From an uncultured Lentisphaeria bacterium (GTDB taxonomy: Bacteria > Verrucomicrobiota > Lentisphaeria > Victivallales > Victivallaceae), in assembly GCA_949298665.1 (NCBI GenBank), contig CASFXO010000111.1:1-7950 (forward strand): 7,950 bases of DNA, given 5' to 3'. The position numbers and the translations under genes are program-made. Positions 1 through 6,964 of this stretch are shown piece after piece. Below the pieces are notes generated by a model. It worked only from the letters and a program-made list of their open reading frames with translations, was not told where the DNA came from and ran no database searches. The first letter of the stretch is position 1. The number at the start of each line of letters is the position of its first letter.

Positions 1-1
1 C

Positions 2-1396
2 CGCTGGAGCGATCTGCCGCTCGGCGTCTCCGGCAACTGGGAATGGCGGCGCATCCCCCCCGCGGCCACGCTGTTTCCGGCCTGCGTGCTCCCCCTGCTC
101 TGCTTCGCCGCCGCCGCGGTCGCCGCATGGCGCATGGATACGCGCCGGCTGCCCCGCGCCGTCGCAATTGCCGTCATTCTGCTCTGCGGTCTGCTGGCGG
201 ATCTCGCCGTTCTCCACGGCGGTCGAGCCGGGCTGGCGGAAAATGCACTGGCGCCGTTGAACGCCTTTGCCACCGGCTATCTGGAGGCGGCGGCGACCGC
301 CGAACAACCGGGGGATCTGACGCGGCGTTTCTCCGAGCGGGTACTGTCCGTGCCGCCCGGAGAAGTACCGCAGCACCGGCACGTGCATCCGCCGGGCAAC
401 GTGCTGCTTTCGGCCGTGCTCTTCTGTTTTCCCGGCAACTTCGCCGCGGCGCTGCTGCCGAATACCGCCGCGGAACTGGCCGACCTCGCCGGAGAAGGCA
501 TCCTCCTGCCGCCGACGGATACGCCCCGCGCCCGGGAAACGGCGTTGCGGCTGGTGCTGTTGTTTCTGGCTGCGCTCACCGCGGGCAGACTGCTGCTGAT
601 TCTGGCTCTCCGGCGGTTCCGGTCTGCCGGCGCCGGACCGGCGGCGCTGCTGATCACCTTCGGGTCGGGAACGGGAGTGCTCTTTCTCGGTCATTACGAC
701 ACGTTCTATTTTCTGATCACCGCCGCCGCGGTATTCATCGCCGTCACGGCGCTCGGAAAGCATTCCGACCGCCGCACCACGCTGCCGTTGTGGGGGCTCC
801 TCGGACTGATTCTGGGAATCGGAGCGATGTTTTCACTGGGGTTCGGCGCGCCGATTCTGCTGGGACTGCTGCTGATTTTCCTGAGCGGACGAGACCGGTG
901 GCTCCGGCTCGGCGCCTATGCCGCGGGGGGACTGGCGGTGCCGGGGATCGCGGCGCTCGCCGGGATGAATCTCCCGGCCATCGCGCTGCGCTGCTGGGAA
1001 AATCACCGGCTGTTCAATACCATGGCCGGACGTGCCTACTGGCCGTGGGCGGCTTACAATCTGCTCGACGCCCTGCTGTTCGCCGGAGTCGCCGCGACCC
1101 TGCTGATTTTCGGTGCGTTCTTCCTGCGGCAGCGGCATCCGGCCGGAAAAGTGTTGATTCCGGCGGCGGGAGTGTGGCTGTTTCTGCTTTTTTCCGGAAG
1201 CGCCTCCGGCGAATTCGGGCGGCTGGCGGTACTCTACGTGCCGGTGCTGCTGGCCGGAGGCGGCTTTCTGCTCGCCCGGGAAATCACGCCGAAGCGATCG
1301 CCCGGGTTGTATTTCCTGCTGCTTGCGGGGATCGGCCTGGCGCTGGTGCAGACCGCCGTGCTGCGGGAAAGCCTGAAGCTGGTCCTGATCGACTGA
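2..1396 (+). CDS. Polytopic integral membrane protein, possible GT-C-like glycosyltransferase (5' end outside window)
   Basis: Frame 2 is open from the first complete codon to the TGA at 1394-1396, giving 464 codons with no start forced inside the window. A GTG at 86 could serve as a start, but the 28 codons before it (beginning RWSDLPLGVSGNWEWRR) read as protein, so I treat the gene as 5'-partial. About eleven or twelve hydrophobic segments are visible, for example around codons 47-70, 170-195, 235-255, 265-300, 360-380 and 435-455. Between early segments lies a polar loop with HRHVHPPGN (codons 125-133). HPPG-type loops and a PLGV-G-W start recur, as I recall, in conserved planctomycete-type membrane proteins and in some lipid-linked-sugar glycosyltransferases, so a GT-C-like role in envelope glycan assembly is possible but unproven. 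No acidic DD/DE catalytic pair is obvious in the visible part. The gene converges on the ABC-F gene with a 49-bp gap. Confidence 0.75.
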   Translation, partial: RWSDLPLGVSGNWEWRRIPPAATLFPACVLPLLCFAAAAVAAWRMDTRRLPRAVAIAVILLCGLLADLAVLHGGRAGLAENALAPLNAFATGYLEAAATAEQPGDLTRRFSERVLSVPPGEVPQHRHVHPPGNVLLSAVLFCFPGNFAAALLPNTAAELADLAGEGILLPPTDTPRARETALRLVLLFLAALTAGRLLLILALRRFRSAGAGPAALLITFGSGTGVLFLGHYDTFYFLITAAAVFIAVTALGKHSDRRTTLPLWGLLGLILGIGAMFSLGFGAPILLGLLLIFLSGRDRWLRLGAYAAGGLAVPGIAALAGMNLPAIALRCWENHRLFNTMAGRAYWPWAAYNLLDALLFAGVAATLLIFGAFFLRQRHPAGKVLIPAAGVWLFLLFSGSASGEFGRLAVLYVPVLLAGGGFLLAREITPKRSPGLYFLLLAGIGLALVQTAVLRESLKLVLID

Positions 1397-1410
1397 CGAT
1401 GCGGCGCGCC

Positions 1411-1470
1411 CCGGAAGCGGAAATTCGACGACTCGCGGCTCCGGCTCAGGCGCGGACGCGCCGCTTCCGG
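1411..1470. terminator. Inverted repeat at the first convergent junction, possible bidirectional terminator
   Basis: CCGGAAGCGG at 1411-1420 is repeated exactly inverted as CCGCTTCCGG at 1461-1470, separated by 40 GC-rich bases. An alternative pairing, GCGGCGCG (1401-1408) with CGCGCCGC (1457-1464), competes with it. The right arm lies inside the last codons of the ABC-F gene. There is no T-run on either side, so it is not a classical intrinsic terminator; it could be a Rho-assisted or RNA-end-protecting structure. It is the only candidate termination signal between the two convergent genes. Confidence 0.3.
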
Positions 1471-3047
1471 TAATCCTCGTATTCCGCCAGCGTGCCGGGA
1501 AAGTCGATGACCCGACCGTCCGCGATTTCCAGAATCCGCGTCGCCAGGCTTCCGATGAATTCGCGGTCGTGGCTGACGAACAGCACCGTGTTCGGAAACA
1601 GACTGAGGGCATAATTGAGCGCTTCGATCGACTCCAGATCCAGATGATTGGTCGGCTCGTCCAGCACCAGCACGTTCCCGGCCTCCAGCATCATCCGGGC
1701 CAGAATCAGCCGGGCCTTCTCTCCGCCGGAAAGAACCTTCACCGGCTTGTACACCTCGTCCCCGCTGAACAGCATCTTGCCGAGAAAGGAACGCAGCACC
1801 ACCTCGCTGATCCCCGCATTCGGGCTGAACCGGGCCAGCCAGTCGATGGCATGATCCTCCATGCCCAGAACCTCCGCGGCGTCCTGCGGGAAATAACTGA
1901 GGTTGACCGTTTCACCGTGCACGACGTCGCCGACGCCGGGTTCGAGTACCTTGACCAGTGTTTTGAGCAGGGTGGTTTTCCCGGCGCCGTTGGCGCCGAT
2001 GATCGCCACCTTTTCCGCGGGACCGATGGTCAGGTTCAGATCGGAAAACAGCACGCGGTCATATTCCTTGCCCAGACCGGCGCACTGGATGACTTTTTCC
2101 CCCAGCCGCGCCGCCGGTTTGAAGCGGATGAACGGAGACACCCGGGAACTCGGCTTGATCTCTTCCAGCTGAATTTTCTCCAGCTCCTTCTGGCGCGAGG
2201 TCGCCTGACGCGCCTTGGAGGCGTTGGCGCTGAAACGGTTGATGAATTCCTTGAGGTCGGCGATCCGATCCTCCTTTTTCTGGTTTTCGCGGCGAATCCG
2301 CTCCAATGCCAGAGCGTTGGCGGTCATGAAGGCGTCGTAGTTGCCGGTGAACAGCCGGATCTCCTGATAATCCAGGTCGGCGATATGAGTGCAGACCTCG
2401 TTGAGAAAATAGCGGTTGTGCGAAATCACAATCACCGTCCCGCGATGGTTTTTCAAAAACCCGCACAGCCAGTCGATGCTGCCGATGTCCAGGTGGTTGG
2501 TCGGCTCGTCCAGCAGCAGAATGTCGGGATTGAAGAACAGTACCTGCGCCAGCAGCACCCGCAGCTTGAAGCCGCCGGTCAACGCGGACATCGGCAGATG
2601 ATGCTTTTCCTCCGGGATGCCGAGCCCGACCAGCAGCCGCGCGGCGTCGGCCTCCATGGTGTAACCGCCGGCGTCGCCGAACAGGCTTTCGATGTGGTTG
2701 GCCCGTTCCTCCTCCTCGGCGGTCAGGTCGATGCCGGAATACAGATATTCGCGGTCCTGGTGAATGGCCCAGAGTTTTTCGTTCCCCATGCAGACCGTGT
2801 CGAGAATGGTCTCGTCCTCGTATTGATAATGGTCCTGTTTCAGAAACCCGACCTGACAATCCCTGTCCACCGCGACCTCGCCGGCCGTGCTCCGCAGTTG
2901 TCCGGCAAGAATGCGCAGGAAGGTCGATTTACCGGAACCGTTGGCGCCGATGAGACCGTAACGGGCACCCGCTTTGAACTTGACGGAAACGTTTTCGAAC
3001 AAGGTCTGCTGTCCGAATTTCATGGACATGTCGGCAACCGAAATCAT
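1446..3047 (-). CDS. ABC-F family ATPase, YbiT-like ribosome-associated factor
   Basis: A soluble protein of 533 residues with two ABC ATPase domains and no membrane segments, matching the length and order of E. coli YbiT (about 530). Domain 1: Walker A GANGSGKST (residues 34-42), degenerate signature LTGG (156-159), Walker B LLLDEP (177-182), switch His in ISHNR (210). A charged interdomain linker spans about 240-305, including the SANASKARQATSR stretch characteristic of the YbiT/Uup group. Domain 2: Walker A GANGAGKTT (351-359), canonical LSGGEK (439-444), LVLDEP (460-465), His in VSHDR (493). ABC-F proteins bind the ribosomal E site and act in translation or antibiotic protection; the substrate state of YbiT-like members is not settled, so no resistance role is claimed. 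An upstream in-frame ATG at 3080 would add 11 residues, but the ATG at 3047 has GGGAG five bases before it and starts the family-typical sequence MISVADMSMKFG. The gene is divergent from the GntR regulator. Confidence 0.95.
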   Translation of the reverse strand: MISVADMSMKFGQQTLFENVSVKFKAGARYGLIGANGSGKSTFLRILAGQLRSTAGEVAVDRDCQVGFLKQDHYQYEDETILDTVCMGNEKLWAIHQDREYLYSGIDLTAEEEERANHIESLFGDAGGYTMEADAARLLVGLGIPEEKHHLPMSALTGGFKLRVLLAQVLFFNPDILLLDEPTNHLDIGSIDWLCGFLKNHRGTVIVISHNRYFLNEVCTHIADLDYQEIRLFTGNYDAFMTANALALERIRRENQKKEDRIADLKEFINRFSANASKARQATSRQKELEKIQLEEIKPSSRVSPFIRFKPAARLGEKVIQCAGLGKEYDRVLFSDLNLTIGPAEKVAIIGANGAGKTTLLKTLVKVLEPGVGDVVHGETVNLSYFPQDAAEVLGMEDHAIDWLARFSPNAGISEVVLRSFLGKMLFSGDEVYKPVKVLSGGEKARLILARMMLEAGNVLVLDEPTNHLDLESIEALNYALSLFPNTVLFVSHDREFIGSLATRILEIADGRVIDFPGTLAEYEDYRKRRVRA

Positions 3048-3106
3048 TGCTTCTCCCGCGTTCTGGCTGTCTACCCCCATTCCGGGGCCGGTTTGTGGAA
3101 ATCAAT

Positions 3107-3136
3107 ACTATAGCACATCAGTCGGCGCATTGCCAC
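3107..3136 (-). promoter_or_regulatory. Candidate promoter of the ABC-F gene
   Basis: Read on the minus strand, GTGGCA (complement of 3131-3136) is followed after 18 bases by TATAGT (complement of 3107-3112). The -10 box matches the sigma-70 consensus at 5 of 6 positions and the -35 at 4 of 6. Transcription would start near 3100 and leave a leader of about 53 nt before the ATG at 3047. Assignment is by motif only. Confidence 0.45.
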
Positions 3137-3187
3137 CCGCTTATCCACCGAATTCGGAAAAACGCGGATTTTTTTCATCGCTTTTTC

Positions 3188-3197
3188 ATTTGCAAAT
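3188..3197. promoter_or_regulatory. Palindrome ATTTGCAAAT, candidate operator of the GntR-type gene
   Basis: A perfect 10-bp palindrome centred on the -35 hexamer of the regulator's promoter. A dimeric repressor bound here would cover the -35 box and block RNA polymerase. GntR-type winged helices bind palindromes of this sort and are often autoregulated, so self-control by the downstream gene is the simplest reading. This is inference from position and symmetry. Confidence 0.4.
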
Positions 3198-3218
3198 CAC
3201 AAAGAAAAAGCCTATATT
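3190..3218 (+). promoter_or_regulatory. Candidate promoter of the GntR-type regulator
   Basis: TTGCAA (3190-3195) is followed after exactly 17 bases by TATATT (3213-3218); matches to the sigma-70 consensus are 4/6 and 5/6. Predicted start near 3225, giving a leader of about 42 nt to the GTG at 3267. The same two hexamers at the same spacing occur upstream of the glycosyltransferase gene on the other strand. Confidence 0.6.
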
Positions 3219-3266
3219 TTCCCATGTGTTTGAAAGGTGTTTGATTGTTATTTCGGAGTCGGAATC

Positions 3267-4301
3267 GTGCAGTACGAAAGGAAACGCCCGGCATTCAGCC
3301 GGATGGTCGAGCGGATGGAAGCGCTGATTGCCGGAGGCGCGTTCCGCGCCGGAGACAAACTGCCGTCGCTGCGGGAACTGTCGGAAGAATACGAACTCTC
3401 CAACTACGCCGTTTACGAAGGATTGAAATCATTGCGGGACAAAGGGCTGATCGAACTTCGACACGGTTCCGGCGCCTATGTCGCCGATCTGCGCGATTCC
3501 GGAAGCACCGAAGGCGAGTGGCATATCACCGTCTTCGTCGGAGACCGGCGGGTGGCGCCGGAGGGAGGATATCTGTCTCACGCTCTGCTGGGCATCCAGG
3601 AAGCGGCCCTGCGCCACAATTGCGTGCTGACCATCCGGATGCGCGACTATTACGAATACTATCACCCGGAACCGCCGTTCGAGACGCAGATCCGGAACGC
3701 GGACGGCTTGATTTTTCTCGGAGAATACGATTTCGGAGGCGGAGACATCCCCCGTTCCCTGCCCGCGGCAGGCATGGAGATGAATTCCACGTTCGGCGGA
3801 GTCCTGTCGCCGGTTACTCTGGACCCGGTCAGTGCCGCGGAACTGGCGGTGGACTATTTCCGGAGACGGAAACAACGCAAAGTCCGGGTGGTCTATCTGG
3901 AAGACGGGCCGGTATTCCGCATGCGGGCCGAGTGTTTCCGCAGTTTCTGGCGCGAGCACGGGGAGTGTGAACTCTTCGGACATCAGGTGGCACAGTCGAT
4001 CGACCTGTCGCTGCCGAAGGAGCGGAAAACCGGGCTGCTCTTCTGCAGCGGCGCCTGGTGCGAGCGCTGCATGGAACATTACGAACAGCTCTTCCACACG
4101 CCCATGACTTCGGACTACACCGTGCTCAGCATCGACGGAAAATCGTTGCTCGTCCCGGATTATCGGCCGGTCTCCACCATTTTCATCGACTGGCGGACGG
4201 CGGGCCACGCGGCATTGGAAGAGTTGCTGCGCCGACTGCGGAATCCCAGCGCGGAAGCGCGACGCATCCTGCTGGTCCCCAAACTCAAGGAACTTCCCTG
4301 A
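3267..4301 (+). CDS. GntR-family regulator with LacI/periplasmic-binding-like effector domain
   Basis: A cytoplasmic transcription factor of 344 residues. Residues about 8-74 form a GntR winged helix-turn-helix: AGDKLPSLRELSEEYELS, then YAVYEGLKSLRDKGLIE, then the wing RHGSGAYV. Residues about 85-344 resemble the LacI/GalR sugar-binding sensor fold: the DGLIFLGEYDF strand, VTLDPVSAAELAVDYF, KVRVVYLEDGP, and the typical ending in which STIFIDWRTAGHAALEELL precedes RRILLVPKL. This layout, as in AraR of Bacillus, usually senses a sugar or sugar derivative; the ligand here is unknown. The reading frame can start at GTG 3237, which has no well-spaced ribosome site, or at GTG 3267, preceded by GGAG at 3255-3258 with eight bases between; I choose 3267. 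Its stop overlaps the 3' end of the convergent glycosyltransferase gene by 17 bp. A palindrome over its -35 box suggests autoregulation. Other targets cannot be read from the window. Confidence 0.9.
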   Translation: MQYERKRPAFSRMVERMEALIAGGAFRAGDKLPSLRELSEEYELSNYAVYEGLKSLRDKGLIELRHGSGAYVADLRDSGSTEGEWHITVFVGDRRVAPEGGYLSHALLGIQEAALRHNCVLTIRMRDYYEYYHPEPPFETQIRNADGLIFLGEYDFGGGDIPRSLPAAGMEMNSTFGGVLSPVTLDPVSAAELAVDYFRRRKQRKVRVVYLEDGPVFRMRAECFRSFWREHGECELFGHQVAQSIDLSLPKERKTGLLFCSGAWCERCMEHYEQLFHTPMTSDYTVLSIDGKSLLVPDYRPVSTIFIDWRTAGHAALEELLRRLRNPSAEARRILLVPKLKELP

Positions 4302-5718
4302 CGGCTTCCGGCAGCCGCAGCCGGTGCCGGAAGCACCGGGCCTGTTCATCCCAGCCGATCACCAGCACGGCGGGAATGCCGTCCGGCATCATGTACCGGT
4401 CAAATATATATAAGGCCGCCACCGGATCCAGCTTCCGTCCCGCTTCCGGCGTTTCCGGAACGATCTTCAACGACAGCGGCCGCCCTCCCGTCGCCTCCTC
4501 CAGTTCCGCAGCAATGCTTTCCAGATAGTTGCCGCTGGGACCGAATTCATAGGGATGCCCTCCTCCCCGGAGCATCTCCTGCTGAAACAACGCCGTCAGC
4601 AGCAGCATGCAGCCCAGTCCCGCCGTCCCGGATACCGACCGCACCCAACGCGGCATCCGCGCCATGCCGAATCCCGCAATCGCCGCCGCCGCCGGAGCCA
4701 GCACCGTCAGATAATGGAAATGAATCCGCAATCCCATCAGCAAATACAGCAGCGGCACCGAGAGAATGAACCCCAGCGACAGGCTGATCACGACCGGCGC
4801 CTTCTCTTCCGGCTTCAGCGGCGGGACGAAAACCGCGGCCACCGCCCCCCAGAAGATCAACGCGCCGCCCAGCAGCAGCACCCAGCCGCCCCACGGCGAT
4901 CCCGCCGCCTCCGCCGCCGCGGCTCCCAGTTCTCCGGGCGGAAAGTAATCCCGGAAAAACAGCGTCCCGCACCAGCTGAAATTATGAAAGATCCAGGCGG
5001 CGATCTTCTCGCCGAACGGAACGCTCGTCTTCAGCATTTCCCCATCCCAGCGGAAGATCAGGAAATACAGCCACGGTCCCAGCAGCGCCAGCGTCGCCGC
5101 GCCCAGTCCCGCCCAGACGCGGAAGCGCAGTTTCCGCCGCCAGCCGAGCCAGCCGATGAACGGCAGCAGAAAAAAGCCGGACAAATGCCATGCCCATCCC
5201 GCCGCGACCGCCAGCAATCCGGCGCCGAACCAGTAGCGGCCGTGCCCGCTCTCACAGAAACGGGTCAGCCAGTAAAGAATGCCGAGCATCATCAGCGGCA
5301 GCAGGTTGGGGCCCCAGAAGTTGGAACTGTTCCACACCAGCATCGGCATCGCAGCGAGAAAAGCGCTCCCCCAGAGTGCCGCCTCCTTCCCCAGAGTCCG
5401 GCGAAACACCAGCCACGCCACGCCCACGGTCAATACCGAGAAAAAGACGAACCACCCCGCAAAATACCCCGGAGACGTACCGAAAACCGCCAGCGCCCCG
5501 AAGATCACGTTCGCCCCAGGCGGATTCGGAAATCCGGTACTGCCCGCCATACCGTGCGGAATCAGAAAAGCCTCCCGCAGCGCACACAAACTGTTCAATA
5601 TGGAACGGGCCTGATCGTCCTTGAATTCAAAACACCCCCACTGCCGCACCCGCAGAACAAGTCCGACAGCGATCAGCAGCACAGGCAGCGCCGAATCCGG
5701 AAAACGGTTGCGCGACAT
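4285..5718 (-). CDS. Membrane glycosyltransferase, ArnT/PMT-like (GT-C fold)
   Basis: A 477-residue protein with about ten hydrophobic segments between residues 10 and 385 and a soluble C-terminal tail of about 90 residues, probably outside the membrane. After the first membrane helix comes an acidic pair, FEFKDDQA (DD at 34-35), where ArnT- and PMT-type enzymes carry the catalytic aspartate in the first external loop. The loop FPNPPGAN (63-70) and the NSSNFWGPNLLP motif also fit this superfamily. Such enzymes move a sugar from a polyprenyl-phosphate carrier to lipid or protein on the outer face of the inner membrane; donor and acceptor are not predictable here. The frame is open back to 5811, but ATG 5718 lies about 41 nt after a predicted transcription start at 5759, so upstream starts would fall within or above the promoter. 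A GGAGG (complement of 5731-5735) lies 12 bases before this ATG, slightly far. The gene appears monocistronic. Confidence 0.85.
   Translation of the reverse strand: MSRNRFPDSALPVLLIAVGLVLRVRQWGCFEFKDDQARSILNSLCALREAFLIPHGMAGSTGFPNPPGANVIFGALAVFGTSPGYFAGWFVFFSVLTVGVAWLVFRRTLGKEAALWGSAFLAAMPMLVWNSSNFWGPNLLPLMMLGILYWLTRFCESGHGRYWFGAGLLAVAAGWAWHLSGFFLLPFIGWLGWRRKLRFRVWAGLGAATLALLGPWLYFLIFRWDGEMLKTSVPFGEKIAAWIFHNFSWCGTLFFRDYFPPGELGAAAAEAAGSPWGGWVLLLGGALIFWGAVAAVFVPPLKPEEKAPVVISLSLGFILSVPLLYLLMGLRIHFHYLTVLAPAAAAIAGFGMARMPRWVRSVSGTAGLGCMLLLTALFQQEMLRGGGHPYEFGPSGNYLESIAAELEEATGGRPLSLKIVPETPEAGRKLDPVAALYIFDRYMMPDGIPAVLVIGWDEQARCFRHRLRLPEAVREVP
4304..4334. terminator. Hairpin at the second convergent junction
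   Basis: GCTTCCGGCA (4304-4313) and TGCCGGAAGC (4325-4334) form a perfect 10-bp stem with an 11-base GC-rich loop. The stem begins two bases after the regulator's TGA and sits within the last codons of the convergent glycosyltransferase gene. No T-run follows on either strand, so classical intrinsic termination is unlikely; the position just past a stop codon still suggests a role in ending or protecting the regulator mRNA. Confidence 0.4.
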
Positions 5719-5740
5719 GATCGTTTGATTCCTCCATTGC

Positions 5741-5756
5741 TCCCGGTTCGCCGGGA
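5741..5756 (-). promoter_or_regulatory. Hairpin at the extreme 5' end of the glycosyltransferase mRNA
   Basis: TCCCGG and CCGGGA pair perfectly over 6 bp around a four-base loop (CGAA as read in the minus-strand RNA). With a predicted start near 5759, the stem would form within the first few nucleotides of the transcript and upstream of the ribosome site, leaving that site free. Stems placed this way commonly protect mRNA from 5'-end-dependent decay. Prediction only. Confidence 0.4.
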
Positions 5757-5765
5757 AACTGCGGA

Positions 5766-5794
5766 AATATACCATGACGCCCGGATTTTTGCAA
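5766..5794 (-). promoter_or_regulatory. Candidate promoter of the membrane glycosyltransferase
   Basis: On the minus strand TTGCAA (complement of 5789-5794) is followed after 17 bases by TATATT (complement of 5766-5771). Predicted transcription start near 5759 and a leader of about 41 nt. It matches the regulator's promoter in both hexamers and in spacing, and it supports choosing the ATG at 5718 over upstream starts. Confidence 0.6.
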
Positions 5795-6033
5795 CCTGTT
5801 GTCCCCGGCAACGGCGACGGACCGCGGAGGGATGCGGCAAAAGTTGTTCCACATCATTTTGGATCATTATGGATAACCCGCCGTGCAACTCTGCCACAAA
5901 AACATAAAATACTTGGAAAATAAATAGATGCACAAAAAAAACACCCCTTGTTCACATCCCGGAAAACATGGTTTTAAAAACATTTTTTTGAATCTATTGA
6001 ATCGATTTTCATCAAACATTTTGTAAAAAGGAC
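5795..6033. other. AT-rich intergenic stretch between two divergent promoters
   Basis: About 240 bases with no credible gene. Base composition changes from GC-rich to strongly AT-rich at about 5850. It holds a tandem 10-bp repeat (ATCATTTTGG at 5853-5862, ATCATTATGG at 5863-5872), runs of A (5934-5941) and T (5983-5989), and two copies of TTGAATC nine bases apart (5988-5994 and 5997-6003). A short reading frame on the minus strand crosses the glycosyltransferase promoter and has no family features. The stretch most likely serves as regulatory DNA upstream of the pseudopilin. Confidence 0.5.
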
Positions 6034-6061
6034 TTGTTAAAAAACCGGTTTTATCTATAAT
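6034..6061 (+). promoter_or_regulatory. Candidate promoter of the pseudopilin gene with palindromic spacer
   Basis: TTGTTA (6034-6039), 16 bases, then a perfect TATAAT (6056-6061). Predicted start near 6068, giving a leader of about 52 nt. The spacer contains AAAACCGGTTTT (6041-6052), a perfect 12-bp palindrome lying between the two hexamers, where a bound repressor would block polymerase. Confidence 0.65.
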
Positions 6062-6119
6062 ATTTAGAGAAGAAAACGGATCGCTGTGAGGCGAAAACCA
6101 ATAACCTGCGGAGGAAAAA

Positions 6120-6890
<771 letters not shown>

Positions 6891-6903
6891 CGAGTCAAGA
6901 AAA

Positions 6904-6942
6904 AAACAGGAGTGAAAAACAATCGTGTTTTCACTCCTGTTT
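6904..6942 (+). terminator. Strong intercistronic hairpin after the pseudopilin gene
   Basis: Positions 6904-6918 pair perfectly with 6928-6942 (15 bp) around a nine-base loop, beginning 14 bases after the pseudopilin stop. On the plus strand the stem ends in TTT followed by GCC, so the T-run is short and termination may be partial. On the minus strand the stem is followed by seven T residues (complement of 6900-6906), but no minus-strand gene enters from the right within the window. It may act as a leaky terminator or as a stabiliser of the pseudopilin mRNA 3' end while some transcription continues into the next gene. Confidence 0.65.
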
Positions 6943-6964
6943 GCCAATTGGAAGGAAAAGAATC

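Noticed and set aside
43..1473. Long plus-strand frame offset from the first membrane protein
   Set aside because: Arg/Ala/Gly-rich translation without hydrophobic periodicity, while the frame beginning at base 2 has regular membrane segments.
1446..3047. Antibiotic-resistance role for the ABC-F protein
   Set aside because: The linker and motifs match YbiT-like housekeeping members rather than Vga/Msr/OptrA-type protectors, and no mobile element or resistance gene is nearby.
1569..3113. Long open frame on the plus strand opposite the ABC-F gene
   Set aside because: It is antisense to a clear two-domain ATPase; its translation is low-complexity with no family motifs and simply reflects GC-rich codon use.
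3141..3149. TTATCCACC, one base off a DnaA box, and a similar near-match on the minus strand at 5869-5877
   Set aside because: The two are isolated and 2.7 kb apart, with no cluster, no AT-rich unwinding element beside the first and no dnaA, dnaN or parAB genes, so they do not support an origin.
4555..5907. Long plus-strand open frame opposite the glycosyltransferase
   Set aside because: Its translation is dominated by Arg, Gln and Pro with no domain pattern, and it runs through the glycosyltransferase promoter region; a shadow frame.
5963..5975. AAAAC-ATG-GTTTT as a terminator hairpin
   Set aside because: Only a weak five-base AT-rich stem with a three-base loop and no gene ending just upstream.
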